Positions 20,847 to 30,700 of a stretch of 34,398 nucleotides of DNA are shown piece by piece; position 1 is the first letter of the stretch; each line of letters starts with the position of its first letter. The position numbers and the translations under genes were made by a program. The stretch is from IMG/VR virus record IMGVR_UViG_3300042544_003254, positions 1-34,398 of that record, one strand, 5' to 3'. The DNA comes from a virus. The notes under the pieces are model-generated. The model was given only the letters and a program-made list of their open reading frames with translations, was not told where the DNA came from and did no database searches.

Positions 20847-21329
20847 GTGATAAGTTTAAAACTTACAAATATTGCTCCAAGTAAAGGTAAAGAGGCATCA
20901 TTAGAGAAGGGATTCCTATATAAGGATGTATTACTCGATTTTGAAGATGGCTATACCTATAATAATCAACTCAACACAAAAGCAAAGTTAAACGATATTG
21001 TTGCTTTGTTTGATCTCGATGCTGTTAAAAACAGTATAAAAACGTGCTTTCTTACATCACCTGGCCAGAAAATACTATCACCAGAGTATGGTATTGATTT
21101 ACGTCAGTATCTCTTTGAACCAATCACTGCAGATACAGCGTTCTTTATTAGAGATGACATCTTTAACAACTTACCTCGCTTTGAACCAAGAGTAATAGTA
21201 CAAGGTGTTTCTGTTATACCAGACCCAGATAATAATCAATACAATATAACCCTTCAGATTGATGTTCCTTCGTTAAATATATACGGAGTGTCGTTGAAGA
21301 ATGCACTTAACAGTAATGGATACTACTAA
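20847..21329 (+). CDS. gp25: Baseplate wedge protein (T4 gp25 / GPW family)
   Basis: Links wedge to sheath initiation in the contractile baseplate. A protein of 160 residues from a GTG start (no nearby in-frame ATG; the octamer supports it). Residues 57-92 carry the family core: DLDAVKNSIKTCFLTSPGQK, then ILSPEYGIDLRQYLFEP. The S-I-x-x-x-x-x-T-x-PG-x-x-x-x-x-P-x-YG-x-x-L pattern is unmistakable for gp25. The C-terminal part is a beta-type segment ending with SLKNALNSNGYY. T4 gp25 is 132 residues; the extra lies N-terminally. It heads the wedge operon and is followed 2 nt later by gp6. Confidence 0.95.
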   Translation: MISLKLTNIAPSKGKEASLEKGFLYKDVLLDFEDGYTYNNQLNTKAKLNDIVALFDLDAVKNSIKTCFLTSPGQKILSPEYGIDLRQYLFEPITADTAFFIRDDIFNNLPRFEPRVIVQGVSVIPDPDNNQYNITLQIDVPSLNIYGVSLKNALNSNGYY

Positions 21330-21331
21330 CT

Positions 21332-23155
21332 ATGTCAAGACCAGAACAAAACATCGATTATAAACTACCTCAAGACGCTTATGTGACATTTGATGCACTT
21401 ACGCTCAAGGACTTTATCATTAAGAGACTTAATACAAATGAGAATTTTACTGATCAAATCTATGATGGCAGTAACCTGTCTTCTATTATTGATATAATAG
21501 CTTACTCATATCATGTATTGATGTTCTACCTCAATACAACAGCGTCTGAGTCTACATTTTCGCAAGCTACTCTTTATGAGAATATGAATAAGATTGTTAA
21601 CCTTGTTGGATACAAGCCAACTGGTAAACAAACATCGATATGCACATTAAACGCAACAGCTAATGCAAATTTACCTGTAGGGAGTTACACTATTCGAAAG
21701 TATTCGTACTTTCTCGTAGATGATATTCAATATACATTTTTAAAGAACTACACATTCACAAAAACTGAAACAGCTACTCAAACGCTAGACAGTATTAACA
21801 ATAATGTAGTTTTGTACCAAGGTACAGTTGAACAATATCCGGTCTATGTAGCTTCAGGTGAAGAATACGAGACATTTCCTATTGTTGTAGACAATATAGT
21901 TGACTCTACCACACTTAAGTTTATTGCTAATGGTACGATTTCAGTATATGTTAAAGAAGCTACTTCAAGCAAATACTATGAGTATGCTGAATCAAATAGC
22001 CTGTATCTCGCTGGTGCAAGTGATAGATCGTATGATCTAAGACTTAATGAAAACGGCAATTACGAAGTTAAATTTGGCAATGGTGTTTTTGGTAGAAAAC
22101 TAGAACAAGGAGATGAAGTTATTGTATACTACATCCTCAGTAATAATGTTGTAGGTGTTATATCTAAAAACGCAATAAGCGGTAACAAGCTCTTTAACTA
22201 TTCGACTTCGCTTTTCGAAACTATCTACACTGATGTAGAACCAGATTTGCAAGGTACAGTAGTGACAAATGCATTGAGTGAAAACATTGCGTTTACTAAC
22301 CCAAATAACTCTAGTATAATCTCTGAAGGCGAGACAGTAGACGAGATACGAAAAAATACTCCTGGTTTTGTTGCAAGCAATTTACGACTTGTAACATCTC
22401 AGGATTATACCTCGTTTTTATCAAAGAATCTAACAGGTCTTGCACAATCAATCTATGTTGCATCTAACACTGAATTCTTAGATAGTTATATAAACTACTT
22501 TTACAACATTAGTGTAGATCCAAATAAGGTAAATAGAGTATTACTCAATCAGGTTAACTTTGCAGACAGCTGCGACTTTAACAATATTAATGTGTTTACA
22601 GTTCCTACATTCAATGTTGAAGTAGACAGTCAAACACCAGAATATATGTCTACAGCTTTCAAGAATTTAATTGTTGATATCACAAAAGACATTAAAATGA
22701 TTAACACTGAAGTAGTGCCGCGTGACCCAGTGTATGTAACATTTAGACTAGGTTTCTCTAATAAGTCAGTACTTCAAACAACAATAGCTGACAACTGTAA
22801 ACTTGTTGTTGTACGTGAAAATACAAATAAGATACAGAAAGACACATTACGTAGTCGTGTTGCTACTGTTATTAAAGATTTCTTTGATCCTCGTAACAAT
22901 AAACTCGGCCAAAACATTAGCTTGAGTGAGTTATCTTCGAATATCTTAAGTATCGAAGGTATAAAGTACATATACACATATAATTCGCAAGAAGATCTTC
23001 GATTTAATGGTGTGTCATTACTTGGCTGGAATCCACTGTACCCAAGCGACGATATTTTTATACTTAACCAAGATACACAATTACAGTTCTTCAAATTCCC
23101 GTATCTTGATTATCCGCAAACAATTAGCAACTTTATCGATGTTATAGATGAGTAA
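21332..23155 (+). CDS. gp6: Baseplate wedge protein (T4 gp6 / gpJ type)
   Basis: The wedge scaffold that forms the ring of the baseplate. A protein of 607 residues (T4 gp6: 660). The N-terminal region shows KDFIIKRLNTNENFTDQIYD then SNLSSIIDIIAYSYHVLMFY, followed by ESTFSQATLYENMNKIVNLV and GYKPTG (about residue 85-92). This helix followed by GY-x-P-x-G is a hallmark of the gp6/gpJ family. The middle contains the beta domain with NGNYEVKFGNGVFGRKLEQG, and the C-terminal third has a DFFDPRNNKLGQNISLSEL segment. It has no octamer and is probably translated from the gp25 mRNA. Its end overlaps the next gene by 8 nt. Confidence 0.93.
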   Translation: MSRPEQNIDYKLPQDAYVTFDALTLKDFIIKRLNTNENFTDQIYDGSNLSSIIDIIAYSYHVLMFYLNTTASESTFSQATLYENMNKIVNLVGYKPTGKQTSICTLNATANANLPVGSYTIRKYSYFLVDDIQYTFLKNYTFTKTETATQTLDSINNNVVLYQGTVEQYPVYVASGEEYETFPIVVDNIVDSTTLKFIANGTISVYVKEATSSKYYEYAESNSLYLAGASDRSYDLRLNENGNYEVKFGNGVFGRKLEQGDEVIVYYILSNNVVGVISKNAISGNKLFNYSTSLFETIYTDVEPDLQGTVVTNALSENIAFTNPNNSSIISEGETVDEIRKNTPGFVASNLRLVTSQDYTSFLSKNLTGLAQSIYVASNTEFLDSYINYFYNISVDPNKVNRVLLNQVNFADSCDFNNINVFTVPTFNVEVDSQTPEYMSTAFKNLIVDITKDIKMINTEVVPRDPVYVTFRLGFSNKSVLQTTIADNCKLVVVRENTNKIQKDTLRSRVATVIKDFFDPRNNKLGQNISLSELSSNILSIEGIKYIYTYNSQEDLRFNGVSLLGWNPLYPSDDIFILNQDTQLQFFKFPYLDYPQTISNFIDVIDE

Positions 23156-25373
23156 TATTAACACAACTGAGTACTACGATTTTAATGTTAAAGATTATAC
23201 AGGAAGTGTAACATCACTTTCATCTTATAATCTAGACTGCACTCCTGTGCAGTTTGTACCTGTAATATCCTCAACTGTAACAGGGTTTACACGGCTTATA
23301 TGGTCTACAGGTGATGGAACGTTCGTAGAGGAGTATTCTCCGCGACACATCTACAAAAAACCCGGGAGATATACTGTATCTTTAATGGTGTACTCGACAA
23401 ACAACGAAGTAATACGTTCAAGTATATCAAAAAGCATTTTAATTAAAGATTATATTGAAGATAACTTTAATATCGAGTGCTCATCACTAGCACTTACTGC
23501 AGGATGTCTTAGTCCTGCGTTATCTGTTACTCAGACACTACCAATACGACTGTTTAACAGACGTACAGTAACTGCTCCTGTTAAAAGCAGTCAGTCTTTT
23601 GAGTTTATACCTAAAAGTCTTCAGAAGACAAAGATAACCATCCCTATCGATCAACCTTCACCCTCTGTTACTGTATTAGAACCTACAGCTGAAGAGTTAA
23701 AGAGAGTTTCAACTATTAGATATACACTAAGCGGTGCAAAATCAGTAAATTATTTCAATTTACCTGATAATCTATACAATCATCTTGAAATATACAACAG
23801 TCTGTTTACACGAACATACGTAGATTCTATATCTTCGTATGATATTCAACAGGTTTCAAATATACAATTGCCTCTTACAGCAGTATATGTCAAGCTAGAT
23901 GGATCTCAACTTACACAATCATATGAATACAGTAGTGAAAAAGAACTTGTCGGGTATAGAGGAACAGGTATTGTCTTTTATAGGGATGATGCGCCTACAG
24001 AGTTGTTCAACATCTCCTTTGATAGATATAATGATAATACATCTAATACGCTTAATGTAACACTATCGGGTAGCGTAGCAGCTAATACACCTACAAAGGT
24101 TGTAATAACATCTAATGGTATTACAGGTGATGGTTACCCGAATAGTATCTTTAATATTGATAAGAATAAGTTTGTAGATACTAATATTCACTTTGTTGCG
24201 TGTTTAACAGATTCTGTTGGTAATAAAGTCAAAAACTATGAACCTCTAGCTTATCCAGATAACATTACTTTTAACCTTGTCGGAAACAACGTTCAAACTG
24301 GTAGCTATTCAATCAGTAGCTTGCAGTCAACACTGTCTTCACTATCAGGCGGAGGTTATTTTAGAGGTTACCTTACATATACAGGTACACTATCAAGTCC
24401 GCTTACAAGTGTTTATCTAAGTGCTGCGTATGTCGATACTATTAACACAGAGTTAGACGAGTTTATAACAACTGAATCACTAGTTACTCTAACAACAGAA
24501 GCAGATCCTGTTAGTGCGAACTCGAACACTTTCAATATTTATCCACTTAACTACTACAAGCTTGTTAAGCTCAATGAAGACTATGACTTCGAGCAAATGT
24601 TCAAGAGTCTGATATTCCAAGAAACCTTAATGGATAAACCTATGCTATTCGAGGAGTTCTTAGGAACAATCTTCGGAAACGATAGTGTAGATGTCGAAGC
24701 ACTTGGTAATAAGTTGTATGAACGTATTAGTAATTTTATTAACAACAATACAAATATTAGTACTGCAGAAGTGATAAATCTCATGTCATATGCAGATTTA
24801 ATGTCAAACAATTCTGTTATGTTTGATAAAAACCTTCTCAACTTCCCTAACAAGATTCAACGTATTGTAAATCTTCTCTCAGTTAATAGAGATAAGCTTT
24901 TCGGCACAACCAACAAGTTTAACGAAAACTTTAGTGATTTCGGGTATACAACAAAAGATGTATATGGCAAAAACCTAGGAGATAAGATTGATACAACTAC
25001 TTATACAATAACTGCCGGTACAGATATTGTAGCATATGAGAAATTTAGTAAGATATACAAACTGTTAAACACATATCAGCCTTTGTGTGCTTCAACTCCT
25101 ACTGCATCTTCGTATAAGCTATCTAGCTATAACCCTAACTGGGGATGGCCTCTTGTTTTGCCACAAGATACATCATTGCAGTCGATTAACACATACTACG
25201 ACTTCTATGAGTTTGATTCACAGATAGCGGGTAATATTGTTGGTGGAGTTCTCAACTTTACACATACAACTGTTCCTTTTGATATTGATAATACTCTGTT
25301 ATTAGACAAGTCTGGTATCTACGAAAATATCATTTCAGATACACTGTATCAGTCACTGTCGCTTACTAAATAA
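23148..25373 (+). CDS. Large PKD-domain baseplate/tail protein A
   Basis: A protein of 741 residues. A PKD-type Ig-like domain occupies about residues 33-100: RLIWSTGDGTFVEEYSPRHI, then YKKPGRYTVSLMVYS. The middle is beta-rich with Ser/Thr-rich strands. The last ~250 residues are helical (for example FEQMFKSLIFQETLMDKPML) and end in a compact block with YNPNWGWPLVLP and YYDFYEFD. In T4 the genes after gp6 are gp7 and gp8; this gene holds that place but I cannot show homology. Probable baseplate wedge or periphery protein. The start overlaps the gp6 stop by 8 nt. The stop TAA overlaps an octamer placed for the following gene. Confidence 0.6.
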   Translation: MSNINTTEYYDFNVKDYTGSVTSLSSYNLDCTPVQFVPVISSTVTGFTRLIWSTGDGTFVEEYSPRHIYKKPGRYTVSLMVYSTNNEVIRSSISKSILIKDYIEDNFNIECSSLALTAGCLSPALSVTQTLPIRLFNRRTVTAPVKSSQSFEFIPKSLQKTKITIPIDQPSPSVTVLEPTAEELKRVSTIRYTLSGAKSVNYFNLPDNLYNHLEIYNSLFTRTYVDSISSYDIQQVSNIQLPLTAVYVKLDGSQLTQSYEYSSEKELVGYRGTGIVFYRDDAPTELFNISFDRYNDNTSNTLNVTLSGSVAANTPTKVVITSNGITGDGYPNSIFNIDKNKFVDTNIHFVACLTDSVGNKVKNYEPLAYPDNITFNLVGNNVQTGSYSISSLQSTLSSLSGGGYFRGYLTYTGTLSSPLTSVYLSAAYVDTINTELDEFITTESLVTLTTEADPVSANSNTFNIYPLNYYKLVKLNEDYDFEQMFKSLIFQETLMDKPMLFEEFLGTIFGNDSVDVEALGNKLYERISNFINNNTNISTAEVINLMSYADLMSNNSVMFDKNLLNFPNKIQRIVNLLSVNRDKLFGTTNKFNENFSDFGYTTKDVYGKNLGDKIDTTTYTITAGTDIVAYEKFSKIYKLLNTYQPLCASTPTASSYKLSSYNPNWGWPLVLPQDTSLQSINTYYDFYEFDSQIAGNIVGGVLNFTHTTVPFDIDNTLLLDKSGIYENIISDTLYQSLSLTK
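25365..25372 (+). promoter_or_regulatory. Late-promoter-like octamer ACTAAATA
   Basis: ACTAAATA (two mismatches), abutting the ATG at 25373 but 6 nt from the ATG at 25379. The same octamer and spacing occur at 2525-2532. Supports 25379 as start. Confidence 0.45.
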
Positions 25374-27685
25374 TGCAGATGGATAGTAATCATAAATTTG
25401 GATATCCTGAGGTTCCATTATCTATAACAAATATATCAGTTGATAAGCAATTTGCGACTGATGTATCCAACCCTTTTACGCTTCTTGAGTTTATTAAAGC
25501 GGTTAGTAGGTTTACAAGCCACACAGAGATAACTTCATACTATAATTACTACCTTACAAAGTGGAATAGAATAAAAACTTCTGTACAGTCATCAACAGAC
25601 ACACAGATAGTTGATGCATATACTACTTTTATTAAGGAAATAACCCTTAACTACACTACTCGTGAGGAGCAAATATTCCTTCAAAAGATAGACTACACAA
25701 ATCCTAACGATCTTGATGTTGCCCTATCGTTTATAAGCAGAAAGATAAAAGAAATCGCTCTATACTATAGTAAGAAACGTGATGATATTGTACTTGAAGC
25801 AACTAGAAAGAAGTTAAAGGGTTCAAATAAAGGTGTTGCTACTACAGTTAAAGAGATAATTGTAAGCTTTTTTCAAAATAAGCAAAACAGAGATGACGCT
25901 TCAAAATCTATTCAAAATCTTGATGTTATCGTAGGTGAAAGGTATAATGCATCGTCGTTCTTTAACAAGACTCCTGATGTACGTGAATATAACAACAAGG
26001 ACAGAGACTACAATCTCGATATCTTTCTTAAAAGCAATGCTGAGTTAGTAGCTTCTGTGTTCTCACAGACATCAAATGAATTTAAAATAGTAAATGAAGT
26101 AGATTCGATATTTGATAATAAGCGCGAGCTGACGAAAAAGTATATGGGTGCTGATTTCTTTTACTTATCTGCATCACCTATCATAAGCAATATACCTGTT
26201 GTTAGAATAAACGCAGACTATAATATTCTCTATAATAGAGAATTGCTTCTTAAGAAAATATTAGCTAATCAGCCTTGCTACTGTATTACAGTAAATGGTC
26301 CTGCTACACTCACAGTACTTAAGTGTAACGATACAGCATATACAGCAGTACAAGTAGTATCAGGTGCTGTTCACTATGATTGCGTTAGTGATATGTTTGA
26401 TATAACATCAAACACTCCTATTCTTTCAGGTAAAAAGTGCACGCAACAAAGTGATTGCGTGCCAGCAACTACAACAACTCGCCCTATTAGTACAACAACA
26501 TCGCCTAGTTTAACGCTACCTCCGCCAGCGACTAAACCGCCGACACCTAAACCACCGCCGCCACCTACAGCTCCAAAGCCAGACCCTAAGCCTAAGCCTG
26601 ACCCTAAACCAGAGCCTAAGCCTGCACCTAAGCCAGAAGAACCAAAAAATTGCTGTGAAAGTGTAGCTCTAACAATTAATCAAGAAGCACCTGTGCCTCT
26701 TTTTGATCTAGATGGATGTCTTGAAGGGTACACTCTAAAATGGACGTGTTCTGTTACATATGGTGCGTGCCCTCCTGCGACACATGTAGAGGTCGAACCT
26801 GATCTTGGCGGCTCTATTGGCGATACTCGAGTACCTACTCGTACTCCTGTCAGTGATGGTAAAGTAGAGTACACTAATGAAACATTTGTACCTGTAAAAT
26901 GCGATAGCGTTGAATTTGAATTTATAGAAAGCCCACGCGTCTCGTTTATGATAGGCGGAGGCGGTGAAGTGACAGTAGAATCAGAAACATTGCGTGATAA
27001 TGATAGTTGGGAATTTCTCGATGAACAGATATCGTCTGTAGACAATGATACTGTCACTGTTCCAGATGGTAAGGGAGGATTTAAAAGATATAGACTTGAC
27101 TCGTTTGACAATGAAACGCAAAATAGATTGAGACAACTCGGCGAAGATATAAAAAATGGAGACGCAGACATGACACCTTACGGTGGCGCTGTATCAGGAA
27201 ATCCATGTTATCCTACTGCAACGGTGAAATACACTCTCGAAGGTTCTAAAGAGTCTGATTGCTGTTCATCGACTACATCATCTACTACAACCCTAACCCC
27301 GCCATCGACAAGTTCTTCTACACCTGAGCAATCGTCAACTCCATGTGACCCATGCGATTATGATACACCTGGTGATATTGTTCCCCCTGAGAAACCGGCA
27401 GATGGAGGTAGTAGCGTAACACCGTCTCCTTCAAGTAGCGAAGTAACACCGTCACCTGATGGCGATGGCGGCGATCAACAGCCAGCGCCAGAAACTACTG
27501 AGTGTCCTCTTTGCGATGAAGGCAATACAAGCGGACCTCGCGGAAAACGTAGTTCGCCGACACCTGCTGAACCGTCTAATGATGTGACTTACGATACAGA
27601 CACAGAGACCACAACTACAACAACAACTACTACGACTACAACATCAGCTCCAACTACCACTTCACCTCCCACAACAGGACCGTGA
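25373..27685 (+). CDS. Large protein with Pro-rich, Thr-rich and Cys-pair segments
   Basis: A protein of 770 residues from the first ATG, 768 from the second (25379), which the octamer favours. Residues 1-300 are helical and Lys-rich. A Cys-containing beta segment (C-Y-C, then single Cys) runs to about 360. A Pro/Lys stretch (about 365-425: PKPDPKPKPDPKPEPKPAPK) is followed by NCC and a second domain (about 428-630). The tail from ~632 is Ser/Thr/Pro-rich with DCC, CDPC and CPLC motifs and a run of 12 Thr near the end. No family recognised. The N-terminal part probably anchors it in the baseplate, with the linkers carrying small Cys-bonded modules outward; this is inference. Codon composition of the Pro/Thr parts is more GC-rich than in neighbours. 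Confidence 0.6.
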   Translation: MQMDSNHKFGYPEVPLSITNISVDKQFATDVSNPFTLLEFIKAVSRFTSHTEITSYYNYYLTKWNRIKTSVQSSTDTQIVDAYTTFIKEITLNYTTREEQIFLQKIDYTNPNDLDVALSFISRKIKEIALYYSKKRDDIVLEATRKKLKGSNKGVATTVKEIIVSFFQNKQNRDDASKSIQNLDVIVGERYNASSFFNKTPDVREYNNKDRDYNLDIFLKSNAELVASVFSQTSNEFKIVNEVDSIFDNKRELTKKYMGADFFYLSASPIISNIPVVRINADYNILYNRELLLKKILANQPCYCITVNGPATLTVLKCNDTAYTAVQVVSGAVHYDCVSDMFDITSNTPILSGKKCTQQSDCVPATTTTRPISTTTSPSLTLPPPATKPPTPKPPPPPTAPKPDPKPKPDPKPEPKPAPKPEEPKNCCESVALTINQEAPVPLFDLDGCLEGYTLKWTCSVTYGACPPATHVEVEPDLGGSIGDTRVPTRTPVSDGKVEYTNETFVPVKCDSVEFEFIESPRVSFMIGGGGEVTVESETLRDNDSWEFLDEQISSVDNDTVTVPDGKGGFKRYRLDSFDNETQNRLRQLGEDIKNGDADMTPYGGAVSGNPCYPTATVKYTLEGSKESDCCSSTTSSTTTLTPPSTSSSTPEQSSTPCDPCDYDTPGDIVPPEKPADGGSSVTPSPSSSEVTPSPDGDGGDQQPAPETTECPLCDEGNTSGPRGKRSSPTPAEPSNDVTYDTDTETTTTTTTTTTTTSAPTTTSPPTTGP
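26539..26646 (+). repeat. Pro-Lys repeat coding tract
   Basis: Repeating CCTAAGCCT/CCAGAGCCT-type units encode PKPxPKPxPKP, interrupted by D, E and A. Likely an extended stiff linker and a tract prone to length change. Confidence 0.75.
27608..27643 (+). repeat. ACN codon run encoding 12 consecutive threonines
   Basis: Twelve Thr codons in a row (mostly ACA/ACT), followed by more Thr/Pro to the stop. Mixed codons, so not a pure microsatellite. Possible O-glycosylation site or flexible tether. Confidence 0.8.
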
Positions 27686-27700
27686 TATCCATCAAGAGTA

Positions 27701-27708
27701 GATAAATA
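27701..27708 (+). promoter_or_regulatory. Late promoter octamer GATAAATA
   Basis: GATAAATA (one mismatch), spacer CATTTAG (7 nt), ATG at 27716. It lies in one of the few true intergenic gaps (30 nt). Confidence 0.65.
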
Positions 27709-27715
27709 CATTTAG

Positions 27716-30700
27716 ATGTCTACAAATACGCAAGTTAACTCACTTATTCTTGATTTTCCTATACAACGTCAATCTTCTTTAGGGGAAAATACAGGTGTAT
27801 TTGCTATTGGTACATTATATCCAACGTCAACTGAGTTTGCTTCTGTTACTCTAGATTTTGGTGACGGTACTACAACTACTGTAGCTGCTAGTAGTGGCAT
27901 TGCAAAGTACAATCAAATTGTAGCTGAGCTATCTAGATACACAGGGTTCTTTCCTGATTGGCAAAACACAGCTGCAGCTATTGCAAAGGTAGCTGCACCG
28001 ATGTTTACTATAACACACCAGTACGAAAATGCAGGTGTATACAATGTACAAGCTACTCTTACTACTGTTGATGATATAAGCTATGTCGGTACACAAACTG
28101 CATTTAATGTTTATAATAGCGCAAAGGTGGTTCCACCTGACTACCTACCTGGTAGCTTAATTGGTAACGAAAATGCTACATATAGCATTCCTGATGGTTG
28201 GAGTACTATCTCACAAGAATATACAACCACAAATGGAACAAATTTACTATTTACCGATAACAATTTACCTGTATTAAGAACTACACAGTCAGTTCTCAGT
28301 AGTTTACCGTCACCTGTTGAATTTCTTATCTCGAATATTGCTGGTCGTGTAGATATCGATTACATCGAGTGGGTGTACGGTGATGGTTCAACTAGCGTAA
28401 CAACTGTTTTAGGTTCTCCTATAACAGAAGACCTTAGTAAAAGTGTATACTACTACCGTTTATTACCTTCAGAGCTTAGCTACTCTCCAAATGCTGCACT
28501 TTATGTGCGTAAAGGTACTACAAAGTATAAACTAGCTTTACAATCACCAGATATCGTCTTCCAAGACCGCGTTAACATTATTGTCAGTGTACCGACAATA
28601 AGTGTTTCTAAACTAAAGACATATGGATTCAACCTAACGCCGAGTACAACAGATACATTTCCTATTGAGTGTAGGTTTACGGTTCCTGTTACGCGTGAGC
28701 TGAAGTATATTTTCTGGAATCACGATGATGGCACATATGATATGACGCCTGTTGTGTACGATGAAACTACTCCGTTCATTAACCAGTACATTACTCATAA
28801 GCACACATACACATCGCACAATGTCAACCCATTCCTACCAGGGTGTATTCTTGTTTTTGAAGATGCTGCAGGAGCAATCTATTCTGAATATCATAGATCA
28901 CGAAATTACCTCGACTTTGATAATGGCTTAGTTAATCCAGCTGACAACTACTTCGTTAAACCTGTATTAGGTATTGACGGATACGTAAAGTATGATAACC
29001 TTAGCATGCTACCTGTCTACAAAGAGAACGGTGTAGTAGATGTATATATTAGATTAAGTCTTGGATACCCGTCACAGATCTATTTGTTCGATAAAATTAT
29101 CTGGAGCATTAACGGTAAAGAGTTTGTTCAAAATAAAAATACAGCAAAAGATTTCGGGTATATTGTAGCAAGAGATGTAGTTGTACCTACAGATTTTAAT
29201 ATAGAAGCTTTCTTATATGGTATACCTGCTATATACGCTAAGACTAACAATAACGAGCTACAATTTCATGATAGTTACAGTTATTCAACAAGCATCTTAG
29301 GTTATGATCAATGGTTAAAAGCGAGACAATCGCTTATCAATATATTACTAAAGGAACCTGAAGTAATACCACCTCAGCTACCGCCTACAATAACTATTAT
29401 AACATCTGCAGGTGATACGCAGATTATAACTCCTGTAATTGAATCAACTCTATCTACTACTGTTACGAGTTTTATAGCTCTTACTGGTATCGATATATCA
29501 TTCAACAAGCTATTTGCAGCAACATCACCAGCGTCTAACTTCTTAAATAGAGACTTTCCTTCATCAGCTACTACCGATGAATTCAAGGTAACTGTACCAA
29601 AACGTGATGTTGGCTACTTTACACCTCCTCAGACCTCAAATATAATCGTAGAACCTGGTCAATTTACATTTACTCTTGATGCTGATGTAGCTGATTTCAA
29701 CAAGCCATATTACTTCCCAGATCCTTTTAGGTACGGAAGCGAGACACCTGTACTTACGTTCTCCTTTAATGAAGATTCATTCAAAAATGGTAATCTATTT
29801 ACCATCGCACGAAATCGTCCTAATACATCTGACAACTTTATAACGTTTGATGGTTATACTTCACTTAAGTCACTTAATCCAAACTATGATATAAGTGATA
29901 TAGTAAATAGTGGTTACTTTCATAATTTTGCAGACGATATTTTCGGTAACAGATACGGTCTATTAAAAGCTAATAACTTTGAATCAACAGTAACAGTAGG
30001 TGAACCTATTCTAAACTATACAAATGTCTTTAATGGCTATAAGTTCTTTGATAGTTACTTCGGTAATGGTTATACGTTTAACTATTTCACGCCTTTATCA
30101 AGCGGAAATGAGATTATAGTACCTGGGTTGTCTACATTTACCGGTGCATTCAGTTCTACCGGTTCGAGATACACTCTTAAGTTTGGTAAATTTGCAAAAG
30201 ATACATTTCAATATGCAAAAGAACCTTTTGATGTAACTACACAGTACAGAATTCCTCTCAATCTAGGATTTAGAGATTGTGCTACATTTGTTATCAAAGG
30301 AACTGAACTTCTTAATGATAGTATATCATCTGACCTGTCAACATTCTCTACATCAACTACTGGTGTATACTACTTCAGTGAATTATTTGAAGCAGGCGTG
30401 TTTACAGCAGTACCTTATGTGCGTCCGTTAAGAGATACTGTTCTCTATCCGGGTATTACAGCTAGATTTACACAAAGTGTAAGAGTTTCTGGAGACAATG
30501 GTGTTGATGATGTCGATTGCGCTCTCTTTAAGACTATTATACCTGTAGAACGTGATTTATTCAATCTAGATACAATATCTTTAGATCTGACTGCAGTAAA
30601 CCCTCAGTCTGTAACACAATATGTGTCTTCAAACAGCACTACTGCTGATCTTGTTACTAGAGACGCTACGAATGGTGTATTATACATAAAAGACAGAAAT

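Noticed and set aside
26680-27171. 163-codon minus-strand open frame opposite the Pro/Thr-rich gene
   Set aside because: Low-complexity Ser/Pro shadow of the plus-strand gene, no octamer, no recognisable motif.
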